A stretch of DNA of 64,000 bases from contig JAJEKV010000031.1 in assembly GCA_021234155.1 (NCBI GenBank), positions 1,729,614 to 1,793,613 of the forward strand. The letters are read 5' to 3'. This stretch comes from Isoetes taiwanensis. Taxonomy: Eukaryota; Streptophyta; Lycopodiopsida; Isoetales; Isoetaceae. Positions within the stretch are counted from its first letter, which is position 1. Every line of letters starts with the position of its first letter. Positions 45,700-57,666 of the stretch are shown here, piece after piece. The notes below the pieces were generated by a model. The model ran no database searches. It was given only the letters and a program-made list of their open reading frames with translations, and was not told the origin of the DNA. A program made the translations under genes and the position numbers.

Positions 45700-47921
45700 G
45701 ATCGAATAAAAGAAGCGGATGCAGTAAAGAGACCAAGCAAAACGGGGTAGCTACTGCTGCAGCTAGAAATTTAAACACAGTTTGGCGAAATGGAAGAAGG
45801 GTCCGCCTATAGTACTATGGCTATAGAGAAAAGAAAAGAAAAGTAGAGATGGAGATGTTAACTTGATCTTCGAGGTAAATGGCATAAATCCCTACCAAAA
45901 TTCTCGAAATACAAATATATTAACATATATAGTTGAGCTTAATCCGAACAGAAGAAAAAGTCCCATATAACATAAAATTCAATTTTTCTGAGCCGCCCGA
46001 TTAAGGATCTACAACTGACCCAAACACCATGGATCTGCATGAAAAGTTTCGTAGCCAAATTTAGAAAGTAAAAACAAATAGACAGAACAAGTGGACCTCT
46101 GAACTAGTCCAATCCACCGGAGAGCTTGAAAAAGTCATCAAATCAATAAGAAGAGGATTTTTGCCATTCTGACGCTATTTAGACTAACAGAAGTCCCTCG
46201 AAAGATCTCGCACTGAAAAGGATTCACTTGTTCTGCCATACAAAATAGAATTCAATTGAATGGATTTTTATCGTCCACGGAGACCAATTGGACTTTAGGA
46301 CCCAATCACAGAGTACAGTAAACCTAATATTGCCACGATTAAAAAAAACCATGCCAAAGAGAAAACTTATTGGCACTGCTAAGAAAATGTCGAAGAAATT
46401 TTACCAAAGATCAAACTAGCAAAATATGCCAGTAATTTCAACTGAACGTGTATTACGTACCCAGCATGACTGGTTGCTAAGAATAGCCATCTGCATGACT
46501 GGTTGCTGGCAATAGCCACCTCCCCTGCCAGGCGAGGATTATCATTTTCTTGCTCTTGCACAAGGGTGGAATCACACTAGTGGCTGCCCAAAGCTATTTT
46601 TTTTATGTCTTGGACGGGTTGCAGATGCCCAAGAAAACTGGTTATCACACCTGCGCCCAAGAATGAACTGCCACGTCAGAAATTTCTAACATAGGATGAA
46701 GCAACTGAAGAACCCTAAAATCATGTCTTGCAGCTCCGATTCTGCTCTGGAATCGCTCAGGTTCCTGAAAAACACCAGCATACCTGTTTACCTGTAAATC
46801 AATTCTTCAAGCAGCGATTTTGAACATGTTCAGTAATGATTTCGGGGCTGCTTAGCTCGATTTTAGGTTGATCTGATTCGGATTTTTGCTGCTGATGCTT
46901 CATTATAAGTTTCTTTTACAAAACCGGCTCCAATCCGCGTGAATCCAGTGCTAAATCGTTCTAATCTGCGCAACTTTTGAAGCAGGAAGAACCCTAATAT
47001 TTGCTCTTCGATTTTTCTCTACAACGTGGCACTGAGGTGGCAGTGGCCAAGATCTTGGTCAGGGGGTAACCCCCGACCAGAAATATGCCCCCGACCCCCT
47101 ATCCCCTCGGGCACCCCAAGTGTGATAGAGGAGGCGCCGAGGAGTCAAAAAAACAAACATTTGATTGGTGGATTAGAATTGTTCTGGCTTAGGATGGTCG
47201 CCACATGGCATCCTGCCAAGAAACAACAATGAAGACCCATTTTTCTTGACGTAACTTTTTTGGACGAAGAACAATCGACACATTGGCGTGTTCTACGACA
47301 AACCTGGACGGAAGAATTACATAAACATTGGCATAAACTTTGCCCAACCCAAGAATTCCACCAATTTCCTTCCAATATAAGAGGCTACATGTCATAGATA
47401 AAGCATCAGTCTAAAACAAAATCAGTTCAATTTCCTGACATGGGACACCTAGTAAATGATCATGTAACAGTTACTTGGTTAACCTCGTAGCACACCAATC
47501 GTGCATGGAAACAAGAATCCAACTTAATAATTTTGCTACAAGGCAATATGGCTAAGGATGATAGTCTACACGTCATTTCCCTGCTATGAAAGGAGCAGGT
47601 ATAATATTTACTTCTGGAACCATCCTACCATCATATCGATATTAACTTTGGCAGATGGAAAAACTCTCTACCTGGAACTTCTGTTATGACAATAAACTAC
47701 CAAAAAAATAATTTAAGTAGCGGGGTATACGCATAGGAATGCCAATTATTGCCATCCAAGCTTTAAAAAACTAATCAATGCCTTCATACTGATTGCTCAA
47801 ATCTTTCTGCAGCCACAATTTACATTTATATGACAGGCTACATGGCATAGATAGAGCATCAGTCTAGAACAAATGCATCATGATCTAGAATCATGATCAT
47901 TTTTCTGAAATGCATCATGAT
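45700..47921. other. Spacer, nothing recognised
   Basis: About 2.2 kb of AT-rich sequence without a supported gene. A degenerate block of about 40 bp (aggctacatg-catagata-agcatcagtct) occurs near 47383 and again near 47837. The second copy would fall in the 3' UTR of the J-protein gene, as would the twice-repeated atgcatcatgatctag near 47874 and 47910. Confidence 0.45.
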
Positions 47922-49262
47922 CTAGGATACTTGCCCTGTCAAATCATATTGCTTCCTCTTGGAGGACTCTTTCAAAACACCATAAGCAGCAGAAATTTTC
48001 TGAAACTTGACCTTTGCCTTATTCTTCTCATTGGGATCTTGAAACCTGTCAGGATGGTACTTAAGCGCAAGAGCCCGAAATGCAGCCCGAATTTCTGCAG
48101 TTGATGCAGTTGGGGGCACTCCAAGGGCAGCATAATAACCAAGAGGGTCTGCAGCTCCATATTGATTGGTTGTGCCTTTTCTTTTTCTAGTGCCATTATG
48201 TGATCTTGTATATCTTGTGTACTCCTCGCGGTCTTGCTCTCTAGCATATTCTTCCCAGGACTCATAGGCATGCACATAATCCTCCTCCCACTGGCCATAC
48301 ACCCAAGAATGCCTCTTCATCTCGCGAACTCTCATCCAATCCCTAAAACTTAGAGCCACAAATGGGTAACAATATGTACCTAACCAGGCTATAGCTGCTG
48401 GAAGAATAATCCCTGTCCAGATTGAACTGCTCAACTCCCAGAACCAAACAATAGCTGCTGCTGTTGCAGCTGCACCTAGAGCAACCAGATCAGGCCTATA
48501 AAGCTTCTGCCCTCCAGTTCTTAGGGTTGATCCATGAACGAATGTGCGCAGCTCCACATTTAAATAATTGCTTGTGAAGATAAATGCAGGAACATACACA
48601 GGAGCCATTCCAAACTTAAGAAAAACAGTTTCCAAATTTATGGACATTGTTCTATCAGCTTGATACATACGTTTTAAAATAATATCTGCATCCGCCATGG
48701 CTTGTTTATGCACAGCTTCCTTGGCAAAAACCACGGCTACAGCAGGCCTCATTTTAAACTCTTCTAACCCCCGCAAACCACCACTGGGAGATTCCACCAT
48801 GTCAGAAGTAAGCTTCTGAGCTCCTTTGAAAGAATCTGGCCCTCTTATTCCATTCACGTAGCTTCTACGATATTCATAAGAAGCATAAATCTGCATATCT
48901 GTCTCGTCAGGAGAAAAAACCCTCTCCCAGCTAGGCAAGCCGGGGCCGACAGATCGCCAGACAGTTTCAATATGGGATTCCCATCTCTTGGTATGGGGAT
49001 TGTAAGACCTAATGCGATGATCGAAGCCGACATTTGCAGATTTGATGGAAATATAAGCTATACAAGAAACGGCCCAAAAGGGAAGGAAGGATTCGCGACT
49101 TACTGGAGCAGAAGGAGCGTAAGAAAGTGCAGAAGATTGGTGGTAGTCGTCGTAAGCTTTCCGAGCTTGAGCTTGAGATCCGGTGAAGGGGACCGCCCTA
49201 AGCTTCTGTGTAAGAGGACCCGAGTCCGACGCTGTCCCAAAGGTCCGAATCCATTTTGCCAT
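47922..49262 (-). CDS. J-domain (DnaJ-like) protein with C-terminal J domain and two membrane segments (446 aa)
   Basis: Seen: an intact minus frame. The last 70 residues (from about PLGYYAALGVPPTASTAEIR) form a J domain with the HPD motif in KYHPDRF, which stimulates Hsp70 ATPase. Near residues 270-320 are two hydrophobic stretches (LVALGAAATAAAIVWFW and IWTGIILPAAIAWLGTY followed by CYPFVAL), likely membrane spans. An acidic/aromatic linker rich in W, Y, E and R (SWVYGQWEEDYVHAYESWEE) lies between them and the J domain. The N-terminal half has no domain I recognise; its first residues (MAKWIRTFG) might target an organelle. The frame also opens at TTG 49265, but ATG 49262 is the usable start. 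No introns. Inference: membrane-anchored co-chaperone; compartment unknown. Confidence 0.9.
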   Translation of the reverse strand: MAKWIRTFGTASDSGPLTQKLRAVPFTGSQAQARKAYDDYHQSSALSYAPSAPVSRESFLPFWAVSCIAYISIKSANVGFDHRIRSYNPHTKRWESHIETVWRSVGPGLPSWERVFSPDETDMQIYASYEYRRSYVNGIRGPDSFKGAQKLTSDMVESPSGGLRGLEEFKMRPAVAVVFAKEAVHKQAMADADIILKRMYQADRTMSINLETVFLKFGMAPVYVPAFIFTSNYLNVELRTFVHGSTLRTGGQKLYRPDLVALGAAATAAAIVWFWELSSSIWTGIILPAAIAWLGTYCYPFVALSFRDWMRVREMKRHSWVYGQWEEDYVHAYESWEEYAREQDREEYTRYTRSHNGTRKRKGTTNQYGAADPLGYYAALGVPPTASTAEIRAAFRALALKYHPDRFQDPNEKNKAKVKFQKISAAYGVLKESSKRKQYDLTGQVS

Positions 49263-49951
49263 CAAAAAGAATTGGCGCGTTCAAACTTGCAAATATCATA
49301 CTTGCTAAATGCATACCTAACAGATGGCATCAGTTGGCCTCTATTTTTTGGGTTGTTCCACCCTAGGTGAAGAATTCGGCATAATGTATAGGGGAACGGA
49401 AGCAGGGGCTCCCCTTCCGCAAAATCGGCAGAGGCCCCGCGATCGGCGATATTTCTGCGCAAAAGAACTGAAACGGCGCAGAAATATATAAAAAAAAAAT
49501 CGCGTAAGTTTAAATCATGTTTCGCTTTTACGCCAACTAAAGATTGTTTTCGTAAGTTTAAACAGACGTTACAGTTTCAGCGTAAGTTTCACTTACGCGA
49601 AAACAAAAAAAAAAACAAATTTGGGTTTCGCTTACGCGAAAGATTTTTCGCGTAAGTGAACCTGAAGTTTCGCTTACGTGAAATTTTTTTTTCTGGCCGG
49701 CAGGTCAAAAATATATTGATGACACAGTTCTTCAAAAAAAAAAAAAAAAATGGGAAATACATATTTAACCTTGAGATGGGTTGAAGAATATTTGATGGGT
49801 TGAAGAACGGTGAAGAACGCGCGAAACAGGTTTGGCTCTCCCATCCGAATTGGAAAATTCGTAGGCCATGTCAGCGATCCGGCTGTAGGGGCTGATTCTT
49901 CCGCTCCAATTTGGCGGGCTGAAGCAGCTCCAAGAAAATTTTGAAAATTAG
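49263..49951. other. Spacer between J-protein gene and cysteine-rich gene
   Basis: Divergent promoter region for the two flanking genes. Contains the palindromic motif cluster at 49500-49690 and an A-run at 49734-49750. Confidence 0.5.
49500..49690. repeat. Cluster of palindromic TTCGC-TTACGCGAA motifs
   Basis: Within 190 bp the core gcgtaag/cttacgc recurs at least six times in both orientations: cgcgtaagttt (49500), ttcgtaagttt (49549), gcgtaagtttcacttacgcg (49580), tttcgcttacgcgaaa (49626), ttcgcgtaagtgaa (49647) and tttcgcttacgtgaaa (49667). Several can fold into hairpins or pair with one another. A-rich runs separate them. Function unknown. Confidence 0.8.
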
Positions 49952-51374
49952 ATGGAGAATAGTTGGTTTAGCAAAAACATTTTTGATGAAATTCAATGGA
50001 TTTGGTTGAAAGATGCTGCTGAATTTGCAGCACAATTTGATGGCCAGGATCCAGAGGACCTTGCTGCTGCTTTCGGTATTGATCTGGATGAATTCCTGCC
50101 AAACTTTATTGTACAGCATGAGGTATCAAATCCACATCATATTCATGAAATTGTGGATCCATATGCATCTGCACCTGCAACTATGTTACCTTCATCTCCA
50201 GTATATTTAGAACCTGAAGCCTCTACATCATGCTTTGACGATTGCAAAAAGGTGTGCAATTGTGCATCCCCAAATACTGCATGTAGAAGAATTCTATCAG
50301 CCAGAAGGAGATTACAAAGGAAGGGGAAGAGAGAGTCTGAGAAATTCGTCCTCGACGCAAATAAGGGCAAAGAAAAACTCACCACCAGACAGAAACAAAA
50401 ATTGGCCAAGCAAATTGCGGATTTCACCAATAAGGTATGCCTTAATTTGAATTTTGAGGATAGAAAAGAGGTTTTTGCAAGAGCAGCAGAACAGCTTCCT
50501 GAATATGGTATCATAGGAAACAAAGAATTAAATGTTTATAAGCGTGTTGTTAACAATGTGAAGGAGACTCTTGTTGTGAAGAAACGTTGCAGGACTCAGG
50601 ATATCAATCAAGCAAGGTCCTCCACCTTGATGATGGCTGTCACTGAATGTAGCAATCGTGCTGCTGTTGCAAGGGTTCTAAACTTGAAAAGAAGGGTTGT
50701 ATGTGCTGTTGTGGACAAGAGGACATTGGCTGAGATTGGAGGACCTTGGTCCATGTTCAATAAGAAGTCTAGATCAGATAGGCTCTCTGATGAAGATCGA
50801 GAAAAGGTATATAACTTTTGGATCTCGGAAACCCGTGTCTCTCCTAATAAAAGGCAAGTTATTAAATTAAGGAGACATTCGAATGGGAAGAAAGTATTAA
50901 AGCCTTATAACTTGCATGCAATTCACTTCTTGGAAGAATCACAGCTACTTAATGCTTTCTTTGTTATGAAATTTGAATTTCATTCATCATAGATTGCTTT
51001 TTAAAATGCAGGTAATGTTTTATAAAAGATTCAAACGTGTATATCCGGACATGAAGATAGGTTTGAGGTTGTTTGAAACCTTGAAACCTAAATTTGTTAA
51101 AAGACTCAAAGATAGGGAGATGTGTTGCTGCATCTATCACATGAGAATGGAGTTCGTGAGGCAGGCACTGAACAAGACGAGACGAGATCTTAGCATTCAC
51201 GGTGGAAAATGTACTTGAAAGTGTGCTATTTGTGGTCCAGGCCCAAGATGTGAAGCATACACTTACACTTTCAATAGTGTAAGTGACATGTGGAGAGTTA
51301 AGGTATGTCCAAAGAATGACACAGCAGATTGGTATAAGTCAAAGTGTTTAAAAATGGAATGTGATGTATTGTAA
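49952..51374 (+). pseudogene. Damaged cysteine-rich gene, unknown family
   Basis: Frame 49952-50992 encodes a Lys/Arg-rich protein with an early Cys cluster (CFDDCKKVCNCASPNTACRR) and a block SPNKRQVIKLRRHSNGKK followed by HAIHFLEE. The next homology-like part lies in another frame after a short stretch that may be a small intron (GT at 50963 to AG at 51011, 49 bp) or a frameshift: FYKRFKRVYPDMKIGLRLFE, LKPKFVKRLKDREMCCCIYH, GKC. After a TGA near 51217 where a Cys would fit, the frame still reads KCAICGPGPRCEAY ... VKVCPKN ... CLKMECDVL to about 51374. The regular C-x-C, C-x2-C pattern suggests a zinc-binding domain. I recall similar uncharacterised proteins in other eukaryotes, possibly transposon-linked, but cannot name the family. 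ATG 49952 is the first in frame. Confidence 0.6.
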
Positions 51375-51779
51375 AGCATAATATGCAGTAAAGCTTATCT
51401 ATATTCTTAGAAAGATCCTCTGTTCTTTTTTTTCATTACCTCAATGTTTGTGATCTTTTAATTGTCCCTTCAATAATTATTGAACTTCAATAATATATGT
51501 AGGTTTAGACTTCAACAATCTGTGCAGACTCAAACTGGACTAAACTCAAACTGGACTGTATGAAGAAATGCTAAAACGCCTGAATCCACTATTCGTTGCA
51601 AGAGTGAAAGAGCAACTCAGCAAAATAAGGTACATCCCTTATGCCATGGCAAATTTTGTGTTCAATGAATTTAGGTTACTGTTCCTAATGTTATACTCTT
51701 CCATTCTATCACAGTTATTTTCGTTTATTCATAGTTAGAATGTTTTGATTCAGCTCAAACTTCTATCTGCTGTGAGTGG
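51375..51779. other. Spacer, nothing recognised
   Basis: AT-rich sequence up to the target duplication AACTG (51780-51784). Confidence 0.45.
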
Positions 51780-51784
51780 AACTG

Positions 51785-54293
51785 TGTTAGCCTAAAACCT
51801 GGAATTTTAGTCTAACCTCAAGGAAGCTCAAACAAAATGGTTAGGACCTCCAGATCACTTAGGGTGATCAATCCTTAATATATGAAGCGAGAAAAGTCAT
51901 TTTGGAATGCTGGTTTTTTCAAAATCACTACAGTCCCTGAAACTGAAAAAACTGTCAGAGCAAAAACTGACCTAGAAGACACCCCTTTTGAGATTTTTGG
52001 GATCTGTTTGGTGGTACAGATGGTCAACAATCAGAGGAAATTCCTGGTGAAAATTTGGCTTGATTTGGATAAAGGAAGGTCAAGAAAACCGAGGTCAAAG
52101 TCAGGTCAAAAGGTTGGCCAGTGCCAAAACAGAGAGCCAAAATTTGCAGATGAAGTTTGATAAGGAATTTTGAGTTGAAATCTGTGCAGGCAAATTCAAA
52201 ATAGTCTCTAGATCACGTGCATAAGTTTTAAATAGCAAAAAGATGTTTTAGTTTTTTTCTGAGAATAGTCAAAGCCTCAAGAAAAAGGCAAACTCTGTAA
52301 CAGTTATGAAGAAAAATCTTGTTATAGGTTTTCTTTGGATGTATAGGCTCCTAGGATCATTATGAGGATGAAATATAACTATTTGAATGGGATATAACTT
52401 GAAGTAAATATTTTGGCTTTGTATTTTGGTTTTTTAACTTTAACAAACAATACAAGATTTTACAAGATAAATGAATAATGATGACAATAATTTTCGAGGC
52501 AAAGAATGTATATTATAGCAAGATAATACAGAAAGGTCCAATAGTATTAAAAGGCATTACCCAAATAATGATGCTTGAGAGCAGGTTCCAGAGCAGTCTG
52601 AGCTTCTAGGAAGCCTCAAACTACCCAAGAAGCAAAATGAAGAAATTTGTTGAGTTGCAGTTGAAGCGTTTTGATGTCAAACAAGTCGCGCCATGGTAGA
52701 TCTTCAATTTCGAGCAGAATAGAACACAATTTGAACAGAGCAGAACAAGATAATATCAAAATGTCGAATGCGCCAAGATCACAGAGGTCTATCTCTGAGG
52801 GGACGTGCTGATTTGATCTGTATTCCTGGCTTAAGAATTGTTCTTCCCAAAAGCTAGCTCGACAGAGTGATTTAAGGCCAAATTTGAGCAATTTCTAATG
52901 GATCAAGTGCCACAGAGGATCCCCAAGGTCTCATAAAAGGTTTAGGAGCTAGTTTCGGGTGAAAATTGGCGGGCTTCAATCAGATTTAGGCACGAATTGG
53001 CCAGATTTAGCAGCTTTCCTTATTTTCTAGAGTTCGTCGAAAAATTTCAACTGTGATATATCCCACAGGCCTAGCTAAGGAAATCTGCTACTTTCGATTT
53101 ATCCCACATACCTGCTTTAGAAAAGCACATAAAGCACATAAAGCACTTATATATATAAAGCACTTATATGCATTCGTTTGCATCTTCAACTGTGCTTGAC
53201 TTTACAACCTACTGCCACTGCTTCTCATAGGTTATTTTTTGTAGCTGCAATATATTCACTGCCACTGCTTCTCATGAATATAAGATGACAATTTTCTAAC
53301 TTCCTTATGATATGACATGACTCACATTTTCAGCAGATTTCCTGGAATCCAAATTTGAAGGCCTTCCCAAGGGTTTTTTTCGAATTTTAAAAGACCAAAT
53401 TAGCTCTTTTTTTGCCAATCTTTCAATCTAGAGAGATTTTAGGTCAAAATGAAACATTTGAATTTTTGTCCCTTTTGACCCATGGTCAATGAATACTGCA
53501 ACTTGGGGATGGTGAAAAAATCATGGGAAAAAGATGGGAAAAAGGTATAAATAGGCTATAATAGGGTTTAGGAAGATGAAATGAGGGTGAAAATAGAGTT
53601 TTCTTGCCTTTGAAGGTTTTCAAGATCATTAGGGGGCAATTCTCAAATGAAGGTAGGACCAATAAAAAATGGGTAGTGGAATGATGAGAAAAGGTCTCAA
53701 AAGTGGAAAAAATGGAGAAAGAAAGGTTTTTGAAGGCTCTTGGGATATAAAAAGGTGGATATGGAATGAAGAAAAGATGGGTACCTCTGTAGCACTTGAT
53801 TTCATCTCAAATTGTTTCTAAAGCTCGAATCATACCTCATAGTGAAAATAAGTTTGCTCAAAACCTAGGGGTCTTCCAAACTTCTATAAGGGTCTTCCAA
53901 ACTTCAAGGCTAGAATAAGAGCAAATTTCACTTCCAAGATGGCATCCCCATGTGCGTGACTTCAAAACTACTAATGCAACTCAAATAAGCTTCATAAGGT
54001 TGAACTTTGGTAAAATGCCTTGTGGCTCCTTGATAAACTTGCTATAGCCTTTGCCTGGTCTTCACATCAAAGGAAAAATGTTAAACCAATGGGAATGTGT
54101 CTAGAAAAATGCTTTACCTCAAGGAAAAGATTAGGCTATAAAAGGAGATCCCCAATGCCTTCCAATCTTGGTCAAATGTCTTCCAAACTCTAATGGGATC
54201 ACAATAGCCTGGAACTTTTCCTTAGAGGAAATATAGATGACACAAAAGTTTTGATTCATAAATGCTAGTCCATGTTGCCAAAAATGGGCAACA
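51785..54293 (-). repeat. 3' LTR of minus-strand Ty3 element (2509 bp)
   Basis: Aligns over its length with 60297-62798. Includes a short run of cacataaag units near 53130-53165. It matches the other copy almost perfectly except in the first 400 bp and a patch near 52680-52830. Confidence 0.95.
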
Positions 54294-54884
54294 TCTCCTC
54301 AAAGGAAAGAATAGGCTGGTCCCCTCAGCCTAACAGATGTAAACTTAGACTGAGGATCTTCAGATACTGGTGCAGGTGACAGAATGATGTAGAATAATGA
54401 AAGTGAGTGGTATGAGTATGAGATGAACTCTGCTATGGTGGAAATGTGGTGCAGAGCATTGTAGGGAATGATAATAAAAGGATAGAAGGCTGAAATGGAA
54501 TGTAAGGCAACTTATAGGCAGATGGAAATGGAAGAGAAAAGAATGAACCTGCATATGACAGTAAAATCAAAGTTAGCATGAGTGCCAAGCAAGATATGGA
54601 AAATTATATATGGATAGCACTCTAGAACTCCAAGGAGGAAGCAAGGTCTTATGAGGAATAAGCCAGTTTAAAAGACAGATGAAATGTTTTAACAAATGGC
54701 CCTGTCATGACAACATAGAACTCATTAGGAGGTAATAATCAAAGTCTTATCCCTTGTGGACACATCCCTGCAGCTAAACAGAAACAAACACTATTAATCC
54801 TCAAAGGAAATATGCAAATCAAAAGAAATTTTAAAGCCTCAACTTTAAGCTATAAACTAACCTATTCTAAGCTAGAACAAATGT
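54294..54884 (-). other. Spacer between integrase and 3' LTR, with PPT at the LTR edge
   Basis: About 590 bp without an open frame of note. On - the sequence ends tttgaggaga just before the LTR, a short purine stretch that could act as the PPT. Confidence 0.5.
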
Positions 54885-55921
54885 CTATATAGAAGTGAAT
54901 AGGCTTAAGCAGGCATGCTGAGGCCAATATCTTTTAAGGTGTTGAATATTAATAGGGTTTGGCAACTCTAAACCTGTACCAAGATCTGTCAATCTATAAG
55001 ATGAGCAGCCAGCCTCCTCTAAAATCTGATAAGGACCCTCCCAGAGGTTTTCAAACTTGGAAAGCTTTCCTTCATCTGCAGCATTCCACTTCAAAACTAA
55101 TTCCATAGGTGCAAACTTATCTTGTAGTTTGTGAGCAGCCTTGAAAGCTGCTGCACTCTTAGCCTTCTTCAGCAAGTTGTAATTTTCTGCAACAAGCCTT
55201 TCTTCATCCAATTTTAACAGAACTTCATACCATTGGCTTCAAAGCTTGAAAAACTCCAACTCAAGCTTGAGTGCCATCCTTAAAGAGGGTATCTCTAACT
55301 TTCATTTGAATGGCGACCTCTACTCCATATACTAAACCGAAAAGGTGAGGCATTAGTAGTCGCTTTAGAAGTAATTCTATGAGCCCAAAGAGCATCATAT
55401 AATTTCAAGTGCCAATCCCTGTGGTTTTGGCAAACTGTTTTCTGCAAAATACCCTTAAGCACTTTGTTAGTAGACTCAGCTTGGCCATTTCCTTGAGGAT
55501 AATAGGCTGAGCTTTTCACATGCTTGATCTTGAGGCTTGAAACAAGGAAATTAATAACCTCATTAATAAAAGTAGAGCCTCTATCACCAAAATTTTAAAG
55601 GGAATGCCAAACCTAGAGCAAATATTCTCATGCAAAAATCTAGCAAAGAGTATGGGCATTTGCTTTCCTTAAGGGTGCCGCTTCTGACCACTTAGTGAAT
55701 AGATCTGTAGCCACAACAATGTATTCATGTTTGGGCTGAGGATGGGGATTGATAGGGCCAACATAGTCCAATCCCCAAACTTGAAATGGACCAGGGGAGA
55801 CAATTCCTGTAAGAGGAGCAGGATGCAAGATTCTTTTGCCAAAGATCTGGCATTGATGACAAGTCTTTATAACATCATAACAATCTTTAAATAAATGAGG
55901 CCAAAAGTAACCCGACCTCAA
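54885..55921 (-). pseudogene. Integrase, three frames
   Basis: On -: 55921-55640 has the end of the zinc finger (CHQCQIFGK) and first catalytic Asp (GLDYVGPINPHPQ ... DLFTKWSEA). A damaged stretch follows. 55519-55295 carries the Glu (SAYYPQGNGQAESTNKVLKG) and WAHRITSKATTNASPF. 55211-54885 is the C-terminal domain (LVLKWNAADEGKLSKFENLW followed by EGPYQI). The second Asp region lies in the gap around 55560. No chromodomain follows. Confidence 0.85.
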
Positions 55922-57666
55922 TATTTTCTTGGCGGTTTGTGTTCACAAAAATGACCACCACAAACACCTTTGTGATTTTCAAAGAAGTACCGTGGCAGCT
56001 TCATCTTCATCAACACATCTTAAGAGTACACCATCCCTATTTACCTTGCACAAAATGTCACCAACCAAGGAGTAAGTCAAACATTTTAACTTAAACTTGT
56101 AAGCTTGGCTTTTTGAAAATTCAAAGGTATCTCTTGATACCAAGGAACCTCCTAATAGGTTGTTGCCAACCTTGAGCTTGTATAGTTGACAAGTCCTGCT
56201 CATTTACAACAAGGTTAGTCATTTCTTCTTCTTGTACAACCTCCTCATGTTCAAAGTAGGCAGCAGGTAAGTATAAACTCTGATTGTTCAATACATGAAT
56301 GACCTTTACCTTTAAATCATAAGATTGAAGCCTACAAGCCCACCTATGAAGCTTAGGTTTTTCTAATTTCTTACCATAAAAAAAGGCATGGGGTTCTCAC
56401 TGCATGTAGATAGTGGCTTGGGATTTTTGTAGAAGATGTCCCCTGCTCTCTATCAAAAGATGAGAGCAGCAAAGACTCCTTTCTACCTTAGCATACTTCT
56501 CTTCGGTTTGAGACCATTGTTTGCTTGCAAAAGCAATAGGGTGCCTATCCTACAAAATGGCAACTCCAGCAGCCTTTTTAGTAATGGTTATATAAACTTT
56601 AAATGGTAATGAAAGGTCTGGAGTTTTAAAAGTGTGGAATGGCAAATAGCCTCTATGATCTGCAAAAAAGCTTTTTCACACTCATCAGTCCAAACAACAG
56701 GGCCTATATTTACTTTCTCTTTTACTAACTTGGCCTACTCTAGTCGGTTTAGAGATAGGACTAATAAGGTGAGAGAAATTAGGCACATACACCCTTAAGA
56801 AAGAGGTCATTCCCATAAATCCCTTGACTTCTTTAATTGTCCTGGTGTTTGAAGCTTTTTAAAGCTATGATCTTCTCTTCAGCTACTTGAAGGCCTTTAG
56901 CGAAACCTCATGGCCTAAGAGCTGGCCTTTGGATGCCAAAAGATGCACTTCTTTGGGTTTAGATTAACTCCAAATCTATCACGCACAATGTAAATATCCT
57001 TGTTAGCTCAAATATGATCACTTGTATCGCATTACCTAAGCATAAATCATCAAGATAAACTCAAATTGCTCAGAGTCATGTTTGCAAAGACAAGATCCAT
57101 AGCTCTCTGAAATGTAGCAGGGCATTCATTAAACCAAAAGGCATCCTTTTCATTGCATAAGTTCCCCATGGAGTAATGAAGGATGTCTTTGGCTGATCCT
57201 CCTTTTTGATGCTAATCTGATTAAAACCAGAGAAACCATCCAAAATGAGTACATAGACTTGCCAACCCAACGATAAAGGATTTCTTCCAAAAAGGCAAAG
57301 GGTAACAATCTTTAACAAGAGCTTTATTTAGATCTCTATAATCCACACATATTCTTAGAGAACCATTCTTTTTTAGAACTGAACAATACAAGAAACCCAA
57401 GAAGGGTTCACAATGTCAACTATCAAACCGACTCCTGCATTTTGAATAATTCCCCGCTTGATAAGATCTAAGAGTGAGGAATTAATTCTTCTCAATCTCT
57501 CGCATGACAGTTTAGTATCTTCACGAACTTTTATCTCAAACTCACAAATGCTCCTATCAACCCCTTTTAATTCTGAATATTCCCATGCAAAAACATCCAC
57601 CCAATCTTCAAAGTACTTAATCATTTTACCTTTGCAATCCTCATCATATAGATCTCCCATTTGCAA
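55922..57666 (-). pseudogene. Reverse transcriptase and canonical RNase H, heavily broken
   Basis: 57666-57373 is the RT lead-in (FEDWVDVFAWEYSELKGVD ... LRRINSSLLDLIKRGIIQ). 57318-57076 has LDGFSGFNQISI and WGTYAMKRMPFGLMNA. The catalytic region near 57040 is frameshifted. Canonical RNase H is recognisable near 56580-56440 (HPIAFASKQWSQTEEKYAKV) with a stop just before it. 56203-55979 is the linker toward the integrase zinc finger. At least five frame breaks. Confidence 0.8.

Noticed and set aside
47026-47232. 68-codon plus frame
   Set aside because: Short, GC-rich and without motif or context.
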